The notes under the pieces are model-generated. The model made no database searches. It saw only the letters and a program-made list of their open reading frames with translations, and was not told the DNA's origin. Positions 49,515 through 57,493 of a stretch of DNA of 57,493 bases are shown here, piece after piece. Where the stretch lies: positions 1 to 57,493 of the forward strand of contig JAFIEY010000196.1 in assembly GCA_020832345.1 (NCBI GenBank). The letters are read 5' to 3'. The stretch is from Cryomorphaceae bacterium. GTDB taxonomy: Bacteria; Bacteroidota; Bacteroidia; Flavobacteriales; Schleiferiaceae. A program made the position numbers and the translations under genes. Position 1 is the first letter of the stretch. Every line of letters begins with the position of its first letter.

Positions 49515-50750
49515 ATGGACAATAAGGCCATTATCGACTCATTTACGGAGTTTAAAGAAGATAAAAATATCGACAGGGTAACTTTGATGGCCATCATCGA
49601 GGATGCCTTTCGACAGCAGTTGCGTAAGAAGTTTGAAACCGACGAAAACTTTGACATCATTGTAAATCCCGACAAGGGAGACCTGGAAATTTGGCAAAAC
49701 CGCACCATCGTAGCTGATGATGATCTTGAAGATGAAGCTACGGAAATTGCCCTTTCTGAAGCCCTTAAAATTGAAGAGGATTTTGAAATCGGCGAGGAAG
49801 TTTCCCAGCCGGTAAAACTTATTGACCTCGGTCGTCGTTTTATCCTGGCTTTCCGTCAGGGCCTTTTGCAGAAAATTCAGGAGCACGACAACGCGCTTAT
49901 TTACAAGCGTTATAAAGATATGGAAGGTGAAATCATTACCGGAGAGATTCACCATGTTCGTCCGAGAGCGGTTATCATTTACGACGACGACGATAACGAA
50001 CTTATTTTGCCCAAAGACCAACAAATTCCCCGGGATTTTTACCGGAAAGGGGACACCCTTCGCGCGGTTGTTAAGGGGGTAGAATTTCGCGGAACCAAAC
50101 CGCAAATCATACTTTCCCGCACCGACCCACGATTCCTTGCTAAATTGTTTGAACAAGAAATCCCCGAAGTATTTGACGGTTTAATTCTGGTCAAAAAGGT
50201 AGCACGTATCCCCGGAGAAAAAGCGAAAGTGGCTGTCGAATCACTCGACGACCGCATCGATCCGGTAGGCGCATGCGTGGGCATGAAGGGAAGTAGAATT
50301 CACGGTGTCGTTCGCGAATTAGGCAACGAAAACATCGACGTAATCAACTTCACTCATAACATGAACCTGTTGATTACACGTGCACTTAGTCCCGCCAAGG
50401 TCACCTCCATCACCATCGATGAAGAAACCAAAAGGGCGGAAGTCTTTCTCAATGCAGATCAGGTTTCACTGGCCATCGGAAAAAATGGCTACAACATTCG
50501 TTTGGCCGGTATGTTGACCGGTTACGAAATTGATGTTTACCGCGATAGCGAAGAGGAAGAAGACGTAATTCTGAGCGAATTCGAAGATGAAATTGAATCT
50601 TGGGTTATCGATGAATTGCGCGCCATAGGTTGCGATACCGCCAAAAGTGTGCTTAAATATAGCGTACAAGAACTGGTAGATCGCACCGACCTGGAGGAAG
50701 AAACCGTGAAGGAAGTCCAGGCCATCTTGCGAAGCGAATTTGAAGAATAA
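49515..50750 (+). CDS. nusA: Transcription termination/antitermination factor NusA
   Basis: 411 residues. N-terminal RNA polymerase-binding domain (1-130), S1 domain (about 135-200, including EGEIITGEIHHVRPRAVII), then two KH domains (GACVGMKGSRIHGVVRELGNENIDVI and VSLAIGKNGYNIRLAGMLTGYEIDV, with their GxxG loops KGSR and KNGY). It ends with a single HhH-like segment (IDELRAIGCDTAKSVLKYS). It modulates pausing, termination and antitermination. It starts 12 bp after rimP. Confidence 0.96.
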   Translation: MDNKAIIDSFTEFKEDKNIDRVTLMAIIEDAFRQQLRKKFETDENFDIIVNPDKGDLEIWQNRTIVADDDLEDEATEIALSEALKIEEDFEIGEEVSQPVKLIDLGRRFILAFRQGLLQKIQEHDNALIYKRYKDMEGEIITGEIHHVRPRAVIIYDDDDNELILPKDQQIPRDFYRKGDTLRAVVKGVEFRGTKPQIILSRTDPRFLAKLFEQEIPEVFDGLILVKKVARIPGEKAKVAVESLDDRIDPVGACVGMKGSRIHGVVRELGNENIDVINFTHNMNLLITRALSPAKVTSITIDEETKRAEVFLNADQVSLAIGKNGYNIRLAGMLTGYEIDVYRDSEEEEDVILSEFEDEIESWVIDELRAIGCDTAKSVLKYSVQELVDRTDLEEETVKEVQAILRSEFEE

Positions 50751-50812
50751 GAATTCAAAGAATAATAGTACCTTCGCACCCAGTATTGTAAAAAAACAGT
50801 AAAACTTCGTTA

Positions 50813-53800
50813 ATGAGTAAGGCTCCACAGCGTTTGTCCAAAGTAATCAGAGAGTTAAATATCTCTCTCAACCGAGCAGTTGAATTTCTCACTGCGAAAG
50901 GAGTTGAGGTAGATGCAAATCCCAATGTGAAAATCAATGAGGATGTTTACGACTTGCTGGTTGACGAATTTGAACAGGACAAAACCAAAAAAGAAAAGTC
51001 TGAACAAGTAAGCCAGCAGCAAAAGGAGGAAAAGGAAATATTTAAGTCTAAGGATGATAAGTCTGTTGTAAAGGCTAAATCAAACCAGCTTTCCGGCCCC
51101 AAAACCGTTGGTAAGATTGATTTAGACAACCTTGGTAAAAAGCAAGTAGAGGCTAAAAAGGAAGAAGAAAAGCCCGCACCCGTGGTTGAAAAACCCGTTG
51201 TGGAGGAAAAATCTGAGCCGGTTGCAAAACCTGTGGTGGAAACCATAAAAGAAGCGGAAAAACCCGCTTCTGAAGATCCCAAACCCAAAGTAGAAAAGGA
51301 AAAACCTGCAGAGGAAGTCAAAGCAAAACAAACGGAACAAAAGGTTGAAGAACCTAAAAAGCCCGTTGAAGAAAAACCTGAACCCAAAACTGAAAAGCCG
51401 AAAGTTGAAGAGCTAAAAGCCGAAAAAGTAGAAAAAGCTGAACAATCAGAAAAAACGGAGACGGTAAAAGAAAAAGCGCCTGAGACGAAAGCGCCCGAAA
51501 ATCCCGAAGCCAAAAAGGAGGAACCCGCAAAGGAAAAGCCTGTAGCTGAAAAACCCGTTGAGGAAAAGCCGAAAGAAGAAAAGCCGGTTGCTGAAAAACC
51601 AACCGAAGAGACGCCCAAAGTAGAATCACCGGCGGAAGGCAAACCTATTGATCCTAATAATATTGCCACAAAATATCAAAAACTTTCAGGCCCTAATTTT
51701 ACCGGACAAAAAATTGACCTCGAACAGTTTAAGAAGAAAAAGAAAAAGGTTGCGTCCTCATCCGGACAACCCGATAAAAAAGCTGAGGCTAAAAAACCCG
51801 GCACGCCTGCCACAAGTGATGACAAGAAAAAACGTCGTCGTATTCACAAGGATGTAAAACCCGGAGCTGGAGGTGCCGGAAAACGACCACCAGCAAAAGG
51901 TGGCCGCAGAACCCCTACCGCAACCCCAGAGCTTACAGAAGAGCAAATCCAAAAGCAAATCAAGGAAACCCTTGAAAAACTTACCGGAGGTAAAAAATCT
52001 AAGGGATCTAAATTCCGCCGGGCCAAAAAAGAAGAACGACGGGAACAGGAAGCCCATGATCAAATGCAACAAGACTTGCAAGGATCAGTCATTAAACTCA
52101 CCGAATTTGTTACGGTGGGTGAACTCGCGACCATGATGGACAAGCCGGTTACGGACATCATCATGACTTGTATGCAATTGGGTCTTATGGTGACCATGAA
52201 CCAACGCCTCGATGCCGAAACCCTCAGTATTGTTGCCGAGGAATACGGATTTAACGTGGAATTCGTTAGTGCCGAAGTAACGGATATGATTGAAGATGTT
52301 GCAGAGGAAGATGAAAAAGATCTCATCGCTCGTCCGCCCATCGTTACTGTTATGGGTCACGTTGACCACGGTAAAACATCTCTTCTCGACCATATCCGAA
52401 GTGCCAATGTAATTGCCGGAGAAAGCGGGGGAATCACCCAGCATATCGGTGCCTATACGGTAGAGTTGGACGGCGGTCAGCATATTACCTTCCTGGATAC
52501 TCCGGGTCACGAAGCCTTTACCGCCATGCGTGCCAGGGGTGCTCAAGTCACCGACATTGCCATTATTGTGGTTGCCGCAGACGACGATGTGATGCCCCAA
52601 ACCAAAGAGGCCATTTCACACGCGCAAGCTGCCGGGGTGCCCATTATTTTTGCCATAAATAAAATTGACAAACCGGGTGCTAATCCAGAAAAAGTAAAAG
52701 AGAGTCTGGCCAATATGAACCTCCTCGTCGAAGATTGGGGTGGTAAAATACAGTCGCAGGAAATATCCGCCCTCAAGGGAATCAACATTTCCGAATTACT
52801 CGATAAAGTCCTTTTAGAAGCAGAATTACTCGAACTCAAAGCAAATCCCAACCGAAACGCCAACGGTACCGTGGTAGAAGCCACGCTCGATAAAGGACGA
52901 GGTTATGTAACGACCTTGCTCGTGCAACGCGGAACATTGAAAGTTGGAGATGTGTTGTTGGCCGGACAATATTCCGGACGGGTAAGGGCCATGATGGACG
53001 AACGCGGAAAACCCATTAAGGAAGCAGGGCCTTCTACACCAGTGAGTATTCTCGGTTTGGACGGAGCGCCCATGGCCGGTGATAAATTTAACGTGATGGA
53101 TGATGAAAAAGAAGCGCGTGGCATCGCCGCCCGTCGTCAGCAACTCCAGCGCGAACAAAGCACCCGGACGCAGAAAAACATTACCCTCGAAGAAATTGGA
53201 CGCCGCTTGGCATTGGGCGACTTTAAAGAGCTCAACATCATCCTCAAATGTGATGTGGACGGTTCTGTCGAAGCCCTTTCTGATTCTCTACAGCGCCTGA
53301 GCACTGCCGAAATTGCGGTGAATATTGTACACAAAGCCGTGGGTCAAATTACCGAATCGGACGTTCTACTCGCAACGGCATCCAATGCAATTGTGATTGG
53401 GTTTAACGTACGACCTTCGGCAAATGCACGTAAAATTGCAGAAAAAGAATCTGTAGATATCCGAAATTACGCAATCATTTACGATGCCATCAATGAAGTA
53501 AAAGATGCGATGGAAGGTATGCTTTCTCCAGAAGTGAAAGAGAAAATTACCTGTAACGTAGAAGTTAGAGAGACCTTTAAAATATCCAAAGTTGGCACCA
53601 TTGCCGGCTGTATGGTCCTCGATGGCACCATCAAGCGCAGCAGTCGTGTTCGTATCATCCGCGACGGTGTGGTTGTTTACACTGGAGAGCTCGGTTCGCT
53701 TAAACGCTTCAAAGACGATGTCAAGGAAGTGCAGAAAGGATATGAGTGTGGTTTGAATATTCAAAACTTCAACGACATTAAAGTAGGTGACATTGTAGAA

Positions 53801-53836
53801 GGATTTGAAGAAGTAGAGGTGAAAAAGACTTTGTAA
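50813..53836 (+). CDS. infB: Translation initiation factor IF-2
   Basis: 1007 residues. An N-terminal IF2_N helix ([22 protein letters not shown]) is followed by a low-complexity stretch of Lys, Pro, Glu and Val repeats (about 60-295). The G domain starts at about 510: G1 [10 protein letters not shown]2 [11 protein letters not shown]3 DTPGHEAF, G4 NKIDKPGAN and G5 SALKG. Domains II-IV follow. The protein positions initiator tRNA on the 30S subunit. A weak internal promoter-like box TACCTTCG lies at 50769-50776 between nusA and infB. The repeat stretch is longer than in most relatives. Confidence 0.97.
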   Translation: MSKAPQRLSKVIRELNISLNRAVEFLTAKGVEVDANPNVKINEDVYDLLVDEFEQDKTKKEKSEQVSQQQKEEKEIFKSKDDKSVVKAKSNQLSGPKTVGKIDLDNLGKKQVEAKKEEEKPAPVVEKPVVEEKSEPVAKPVVETIKEAEKPASEDPKPKVEKEKPAEEVKAKQTEQKVEEPKKPVEEKPEPKTEKPKVEELKAEKVEKAEQSEKTETVKEKAPETKAPENPEAKKEEPAKEKPVAEKPVEEKPKEEKPVAEKPTEETPKVESPAEGKPIDPNNIATKYQKLSGPNFTGQKIDLEQFKKKKKKVASSSGQPDKKAEAKKPGTPATSDDKKKRRRIHKDVKPGAGGAGKRPPAKGGRRTPTATPELTEEQIQKQIKETLEKLTGGKKSKGSKFRRAKKEERREQEAHDQMQQDLQGSVIKLTEFVTVGELATMMDKPVTDIIMTCMQLGLMVTMNQRLDAETLSIVAEEYGFNVEFVSAEVTDMIEDVAEEDEKDLIARPPIVTVMGHVDHGKTSLLDHIRSANVIAGESGGITQHIGAYTVELDGGQHITFLDTPGHEAFTAMRARGAQVTDIAIIVVAADDDVMPQTKEAISHAQAAGVPIIFAINKIDKPGANPEKVKESLANMNLLVEDWGGKIQSQEISALKGINISELLDKVLLEAELLELKANPNRNANGTVVEATLDKGRGYVTTLLVQRGTLKVGDVLLAGQYSGRVRAMMDERGKPIKEAGPSTPVSILGLDGAPMAGDKFNVMDDEKEARGIAARRQQLQREQSTRTQKNITLEEIGRRLALGDFKELNIILKCDVDGSVEALSDSLQRLSTAEIAVNIVHKAVGQITESDVLLATASNAIVIGFNVRPSANARKIAEKESVDIRNYAIIYDAINEVKDAMEGMLSPEVKEKITCNVEVRETFKISKVGTIAGCMVLDGTIKRSSRVRIIRDGVVVYTGELGSLKRFKDDVKEVQKGYECGLNIQNFNDIKVGDIVEGFEEVEVKKTL

Positions 53837-53848
53837 CCTAATTGCCCA

Positions 53849-54865
53849 ATGGAAAGAATTGCGGTCACCGGTGCAACCGGCTTGCTTGGGGCGCATTTTC
53901 TTTGGTATGCCGTTCAAGCATACAAAGGGGTTGTGGGTATTTGTCGAGACCCCAAAAAGACCGCCCAGGTACGTGAAGTTTTTCGCCATTACGATTCCGA
54001 ACGTTCGGATGCTTTATTTGAACAAATAGTGTGGCGAACCGCGGATTTGTGTACCCATCTCGAAGTAGAGGACGCAATTTCCGGGGTAGATATCGTTTTT
54101 CATTTGGCCGCTCGGGTAAGCTTCGATGCCCGGGAAAAGAAGTCATTGATTGCCTATAACGAGTTGTTGGCCGAAACCGTCGTCAACGCGTGTTTGTACC
54201 ACAAAATCCCGCGGCTTGTACATCTTAGTTCTGTGGCAGCATTGGGTAGAAAAACCGATCATGCGGATGCAATAGACGAATCAACGCATTGGGAAAACAG
54301 CAAGCAAAATTCCGTTTATGCCCTAAGTAAATACCGCGCTGAAATGGAGGCGTGGCGTGGCATGGAGGAAGGTCTTGAAGTTTTGGTCATCTGTCCGCCC
54401 ATCATTTTGGGCCCCGGATTCTGGAAGCAGAGTTCCGGTAAATTATACCCCACGGTGGCCAAGGGACTGCCTTTTTATACTCATGGAGAAAACGGCTTTG
54501 TTGATGTTCGAGATTTGAGCAAGGCCATGATTCAACTTGTGCAAGCGGGAAAGTGGAATGAAAAATTCATCGTTTCCGGAGTACATCTCAGTTATCGCGA
54601 ACTGTTTAATGCCATGGCCAAAAAGGCCGGAGCCAAACTGCCTTATATTCACCTTAATCCTTTTCTGGGGAATATCCTTTGGCGTTTAGAAAGCATACGG
54701 TCGCGCATTTCCGGGGCACAACCACTTATCTCCAAAGAAACCTTTCGTAGCAGTCAGGGGAAGTATCGTTATATTTCGGACAAACTCATCCGCACGATTG
54801 ATTTTTCATTTACGCCCATCGAATCGACCATTTCCTGGATTGGTGATTGGTACAAAAACGCGTAA
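53849..54865 (+). CDS. NAD-dependent epimerase/dehydratase family protein
   Basis: 338 residues, extended SDR. Rossmann motif VTGATGLLGAHFLWY (residues 5-19) and the catalytic tyrosine-lysine pair in SVYALSKYRAEME, with FHLAARVSF and FVDVRDLSKAMIQL. Resembles dihydroflavonol reductase-like or 3-beta-HSD-like groups. Substrate unknown. It begins 12 bp after infB and probably shares its transcript. Confidence 0.92.
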   Translation: MERIAVTGATGLLGAHFLWYAVQAYKGVVGICRDPKKTAQVREVFRHYDSERSDALFEQIVWRTADLCTHLEVEDAISGVDIVFHLAARVSFDAREKKSLIAYNELLAETVVNACLYHKIPRLVHLSSVAALGRKTDHADAIDESTHWENSKQNSVYALSKYRAEMEAWRGMEEGLEVLVICPPIILGPGFWKQSSGKLYPTVAKGLPFYTHGENGFVDVRDLSKAMIQLVQAGKWNEKFIVSGVHLSYRELFNAMAKKAGAKLPYIHLNPFLGNILWRLESIRSRISGAQPLISKETFRSSQGKYRYISDKLIRTIDFSFTPIESTISWIGDWYKNA

Positions 54866-54874
54866 TTTAGCGTT

Positions 54875-55390
54875 ATGAAATTCCACATACTCCTTATGCT
54901 TAAATCAAAAATTCACCTCAGTGTTTTGGGGGTTTTGTTATTTGTCAATTCGGCTTTTTCGCATCCGTTTTACGTTTCGCTATTGGAAATGCATTACAAT
55001 GAAAATTCCAATCGCTGGGAATGTGCCATGCGTATTTTTACCGATGATTTAGAATTGGGCATATCAAATTCGCTCAAAACGCCAGGGGTGTCCCTTGAGG
55101 GTAAGGAAGCGCAAAACGATTCACTGGTTTGGGTATTTGTCCAAAAGCACTTTGAGATTCCCGGCAGCAAAATGACCTGGATAGGCCGGGAAGGCGACCC
55201 CGATGCCCAATGGATATATTTTGAAGTTTCTGCACCAGAAGCTCAGTTGGTTGAACTGCGTTGGGACGGTTTGGCGAGGTGGCTGCCCGGACAGAAAAAC
55301 GTATTACACATTCACCGTGATCGAAAACTCATACGTACTTACCTGTATGATGCGAAAAAGTCAATCCAAACCGTTGATTTAGGTGGATAA
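54875..55390 (+). CDS. DUF6702 family exported protein
   Basis: 171 residues with a signal segment (IHLSVLGVLLFVNSAFS) and a mature start HPFYVSLLEMHYNENSN, the typical signature of DUF6702, along with MRIFTDDLELGIS. A start at the second methionine (54899) is possible. Function unknown in the family. It follows the epimerase gene by 9 bp. Confidence 0.85.
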   Translation: MKFHILLMLKSKIHLSVLGVLLFVNSAFSHPFYVSLLEMHYNENSNRWECAMRIFTDDLELGISNSLKTPGVSLEGKEAQNDSLVWVFVQKHFEIPGSKMTWIGREGDPDAQWIYFEVSAPEAQLVELRWDGLARWLPGQKNVLHIHRDRKLIRTYLYDAKKSIQTVDLGG

Positions 55391-55397
55391 TTGCCCC

Positions 55398-55745
55398 TTA
55401 CTTCTTGTTGCTATTGCTGAGTTTGGGGTTGTTGTGATGTCGGTCTTTATCGCGCAGTGCCTTTTTTTTCATTCGGGCATCAAAGGATTTTTGTAAATCG
55501 GTATTGGTTTGATTGGCCAAACACAGCACCACGAAAAGTACGTCGGCCAATTCCTCACCCAAGTCCTTATCCTTATCGGAAGGTTTTTCACTTTGTTCCC
55601 CGTACCTTCTCGCGATGATTCTTGCCACTTCCCCCACTTCCTCGGTGAGCTGGGCCATGTTGGTTAATTCATTAAAATACCGAACACCGATGGTGGAAAT
55701 CCATTCATCAACTTCCTTTTGCAATGCTTCAATGGGTGGTAACAT
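55398..55745 (-). CDS. MazG-like nucleotide pyrophosphohydrolase
   Basis: 115 residues. The metal-binding pattern is E-x-x-E ... E-x-x-D: LTEEVGEVARIIARRYGE at 34-51 and LGEELADVLFVVLCLANQT at 67-85. The family hydrolyses nucleoside triphosphates to monophosphates and pyrophosphate. The C-terminus is charged. It faces the DUF6702 gene tail to tail, 7 bp apart. Confidence 0.93.
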   Translation of the reverse strand: MLPPIEALQKEVDEWISTIGVRYFNELTNMAQLTEEVGEVARIIARRYGEQSEKPSDKDKDLGEELADVLFVVLCLANQTNTDLQKSFDARMKKKALRDKDRHHNNPKLSNSNKK

Positions 55746-55768
55746 AATTAATTTTTTTATTCCTGAAC

Positions 55769-56392
55769 CTATCCACCACGGACAAAAATACTCAGATTAA
55801 AACCGATAAAAAGGTGAATGCGCCTGAGGTTTGCCTCGCCACGTGCAAAGACATCAAGGCTAAAATTATCACCCTGGTACATACTAAACGTCACATCAAA
55901 GGGAATACCGATGGCCCGATAAGCAATGTCGTGATGCCAAATCGTGTAAATACCACCTGACAATGATCCGTCGATTTCATCTCCACGGGCATTTCCCCTT
56001 GTCATCGACAACCCCACCGCAATCCGCACCGTTTCGTCGGGTTTAAATCCGTAGAGCAATCCGTATGAGCGAATAAATCTGATGGGATATCTCCTAGGGA
56101 AAAGGAAGCTATTTCCCGCACTGACATTTTCTTGTCCGGAAATATATCGAAACCCAAAATAGGAGTCTTCCCATTCCAGTCCGAGCGCCAGGTTGTGTGC
56201 CCAGCCGTTATTCAATTCAAATCCACCGCCAAATTCTGCCCGGAGATACCAAATTTCCTTTTGGCTATCCTTTTGCTCGTCCCATCTTTGTCCGAAAACA
56301 GAGCCGGAAAGCAGTACAGCGCAAAGCAAAAATCCAGGTTTCCATTGACGGGAAAACAAAAGACAAAAACGCTTTAGGGTAAATATCCGCAT
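55769..56392 (-). CDS. Putative outer-membrane protein of unknown function
   Basis: 207 residues from the ATG at 56392 (MRIFTLKRFCLLFSRQW); a longer reading upstream would cross the promoter. Signal segment LLCAVLLSGSVFGQ. The mature part alternates polar and aromatic residues in probable beta strands (WYLRAEFGGGFELNN, GLEWEDSYFGFRYISG, YRAIGIPFDVTFSMYQGDN) and ends with RIHLFIGFNLSIFVRGG. Likely an eight- to ten-stranded barrel. No known family. It stands 23 bp upstream of the MazG-like gene's start and may be co-transcribed. Confidence 0.75.
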   Translation of the reverse strand: MRIFTLKRFCLLFSRQWKPGFLLCAVLLSGSVFGQRWDEQKDSQKEIWYLRAEFGGGFELNNGWAHNLALGLEWEDSYFGFRYISGQENVSAGNSFLFPRRYPIRFIRSYGLLYGFKPDETVRIAVGLSMTRGNARGDEIDGSLSGGIYTIWHHDIAYRAIGIPFDVTFSMYQGDNFSLDVFARGEANLRRIHLFIGFNLSIFVRGG

Positions 56393-56395
56393 AAT

Positions 56396-56428
56396 GCAAA
56401 AGTAATACGTAAGTTTTACGTATGTTTG
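56396..56428. promoter_or_regulatory. Divergent promoters around a perfect inverted repeat
   Basis: On the minus strand TACTTTTG (56403-56396) lies 3 bp from the ATG of the outer-membrane protein, so its mRNA is nearly leaderless. On the plus strand TATGTTTG (56421-56428) faces the tRNA-like unit. Between them TACGTAA (56406-56412) and TTACGTA (56416-56422) form a perfect dyad with a three-base gap, a possible shared operator. Confidence 0.6.
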
Positions 56429-56471
56429 CCGCCAGAAAAAAAAGGCTAACAATTGTTGGTTTAAAAATTAC

Positions 56472-56520
56472 AGGTCTAAAGATCAGTTGGTTAGAATACC
56501 TGACTCCCCCGATAATTTTC
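56472..56520 (+). pseudogene. tRNA-like 5' half, degenerate, interrupted
   Basis: GGTCTAAAGATCAGTTGGTT, then AGAATACCTGACT, corresponds to the acceptor, D-arm and anticodon-stem 5' strand of a tRNA-Ile-like sequence, with several changes from the better copy at 57327. The homology stops after CCCCCGATAATTTTC, the left arm of a palindrome whose right arm is at 57132-57144. So the unit has been split by about 610 bp. Confidence 0.65.
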
Positions 56521-57131
56521 AGCTTTTTTATTTTACATTTCAATTTTAGTTTACGCCTCTAAATGCTCAAACACATTTTGTTGATTGAGTTGAATTCACT
56601 AAAATATGACGGTTAAAATTACAGGGCTACTGTTTATATTTAGTCTAAATAACTGCAGCTAAACATTTTATTTTTTAATATCTTGGTGTTTGCTATATTT
56701 CCGCCATAATTTACTTTAGTTATGAAAAAGAATCTAAACACAAACCAACTGACAAGTCTTGATCTGGAAAAGTTGAACATCAGTGAAGGCGACAAAGTAT
56801 CCCGTAAGTTCATGATGCTTATTGAGGGCACTTATGGCATTGGCGTGAAAAAAAGCATTGAAAAGTATGGATATACTGAACAGCGATACTACCAGATCAA
56901 GAAGGATTTTGCGGAGAATGGATACGAAGCCCTAATTGATCAAAAGCGAGGCCCTAGGGATAAGCATATTCGCAAAAAACAGATTGAAATGCAAATCATC
57001 CGCTTGCGGTTTCTCGACCCTGAATCTAACGCAGCTGTTATCGCGCAAAAGCTAAGCCAGATGGGTATCAAAATTAGCCAAAGAAGCGTTGAGCGTACCA
57101 TTACGGAGTATGGCCTACAAAAAACAACTCT
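56521..57131. mobile_element. Segment inserted in the first tRNA-like unit, carries an HTH gene
   Basis: This DNA separates the two halves of a unit that is uninterrupted at 57327-57394, so it looks like an insertion. It contains one gene (56722-57135). No clear terminal repeats beyond the host palindrome are seen. About 200 bp before the gene are A/T-rich with a near-match promoter TATATTTC at about 56693. Confidence 0.45.
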
Positions 57132-57135
57132 ATAA
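56722..57135 (+). CDS. Helix-turn-helix protein, probable truncated transposase N-terminus
   Basis: 137 residues. The region IEKYGYTEQRYYQIKKDF (an HTH) then ENGYEALIDQKRGPRDKHI resembles the N-terminal DNA-binding part of Bacteroidota transposases, and the second half (RLRFLDPESNAAVIAQKL, IKISQRSVERTITEYGLQKT) is a second winged-helix-like module. There is no catalytic DDE core. The stop codon (57133-57135) lies in the right arm of the palindrome of the tRNA-like repeat, so the reading frame ends exactly at the junction. That suggests a cut-off transposase or a small standalone regulator. Confidence 0.6.
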   Translation: MKKNLNTNQLTSLDLEKLNISEGDKVSRKFMMLIEGTYGIGVKKSIEKYGYTEQRYYQIKKDFAENGYEALIDQKRGPRDKHIRKKQIEMQIIRLRFLDPESNAAVIAQKLSQMGIKISQRSVERTITEYGLQKTTL

Positions 57136-57277
57136 TTATCGGGGCAGGCGGTCTCTGGTTAAGGTTTATTTTACATAAACAGAACCAATTCAATTCGGAA
57201 AATTTGGCAAAAAACTATTTGATAAACTTCGCGGAAAAGGTGATGTCAAAACTTTCCAACATTTAGAAAGTTTAATG

Positions 57278-57285
57278 TATATTTG
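57278..57285 (+). promoter_or_regulatory. -7 promoter box TATATTTG of the tRNA-like unit
   Basis: Exact TAnnTTTG match 42 bp upstream of the tRNA-like start. The matching position in the older copy is TATGTTTG at 56421. Confidence 0.55.
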
Positions 57286-57326
57286 CCGCCGGAAAAAGTG
57301 CTAACAATTGTTGGTAAAAAATTTCC

Positions 57327-57394
57327 GGGCCTATAGCTCAGTTGGTTAGAGCACCTGACTCCCCCGAAAATTATCGGGGCAGGTGGTCTCTGGT
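57327..57394 (+). pseudogene. tRNA-Ile-like sequence with a palindrome in the anticodon loop
   Basis: GGGCCTATAGCTCAGTTGGT and the following bases match the acceptor strand, D arm and start of the anticodon stem of a typical bacterial tRNA-Ile. After CCTGACT the anticodon loop is replaced by a palindrome close to CCCCGATAATTATCGGGG, followed by CAGGTGGTCTCTGGTT, i.e. the stem, variable loop and start of the T arm. The T loop and 3' acceptor strand are absent (TTAAGATTT follows). It cannot be a working tRNA. Confidence 0.7.
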
Positions 57395-57493
57395 TAAGAT
57401 TTATTTTACATAAACAGAACCAATTCAATTCGGAAAATTTGGCAAAAAACTATTTGATAAACTTCGCGGAAAAGGTGATGTCAAAACTTTCCA

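Larger units (their letters stand above)
57134..57493. repeat. Tandem repeat, period 235 bp, tRNA-like unit
   Basis: Bases 57134-57258 recur at 57369-57493 with few changes. The unit contains a promoter box, the tRNA-like stretch and a tail with a hairpin GTTTATTTTACATAAAC (57164-57180). A third, older partial copy of the 5' part lies at about 56421-56520. The array continues past the right edge. Confidence 0.88.

Noticed and set aside
57327-57394. Functional tRNA-Ile gene
   Set aside because: The anticodon loop is replaced by a palindrome and the T arm and 3' acceptor strand are absent.

Overview
The window looks like a chromosomal segment of a member of the Bacteroidota, probably a free-living flavobacterial-type organism. 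The evidence is the TAnnTTTG promoter box in front of many genes, starts without Shine-Dalgarno sequences, lipoproteins of the SCS/ACS type, a fused alpha-beta 2-oxo acid dehydrogenase E1, a TIGR01777 epimerase, an OmpH-like protein, a DUF6702 protein and the rimP-nusA-infB order. No species can be named from the sequence alone.

Layout. 1-2.4 kb: a tandem array of paralogous lipoproteins on the minus strand. 2.5-6 kb: serine hydrolase, riboflavin synthase, YciI protein, EamA transporter and a small lipoprotein. 6.2-10.4 kb: sbcD-sbcC. 11.3-20.5 kb: a probable polyamine/GABA catabolic cluster (aminotransferase, nitrilase-type hydrolase, VOC protein, Orn/Lys/Arg decarboxylase, ATP-grasp enzyme, semialdehyde dehydrogenase). 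20.9-23.9 kb: DUF3817 protein, GxxExxY protein and an AAA/DUF4143 ATPase among CACGAAT palindromic repeats. 23.9-25.8 kb: a three-gene operon led by a GbsR/MarR-type regulator. 25.8-33.7 kb: a defence island with an N-terminally shortened HNH nuclease, an unknown gene pair with a HicA-like member, and an HTH-Vsr-cytosine methyltransferase-McrB-like-McrC-like restriction system of LlaJI/BsuMI type. 34-40.2 kb: a giant PAS/GAF histidine kinase, a second related kinase and a response regulator. 40.2-49 kb: rnpA, a methyltransferase, a Kazal inhibitor, small envelope proteins, fused E1, patatin, OmpH-like protein, porin and rhodanese. 49-56.4 kb: rimP-nusA-infB, an epimerase, a DUF6702 protein, a MazG-like protein and an outer-membrane protein. 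56.4-57.5 kb: a tRNA-like repeat interrupted by an HTH gene.

The strongest signals outside ordinary genes are repeats. R1 has seven copies in two size classes, ends in an 18-nt terminal inverted repeat and lies only in intergenic DNA; one copy has a matching empty site in the neighbouring duplicate. R2 is about 185 bp long and its two direct copies bracket the decarboxylase/ATP-grasp pair. R3 forms hairpins around the GxxExxY and DUF4143 genes. A fourth repeat is a decayed tRNA-like unit with a palindrome in its anticodon loop.

The best candidates for undescribed biology are the ATP-grasp/decarboxylase/nitrilase cluster, which resembles a Puu-type gamma-glutamylation route built from unrelated enzymes, the unknown gene pair at 26.6-27.8 kb, and the R1 element.
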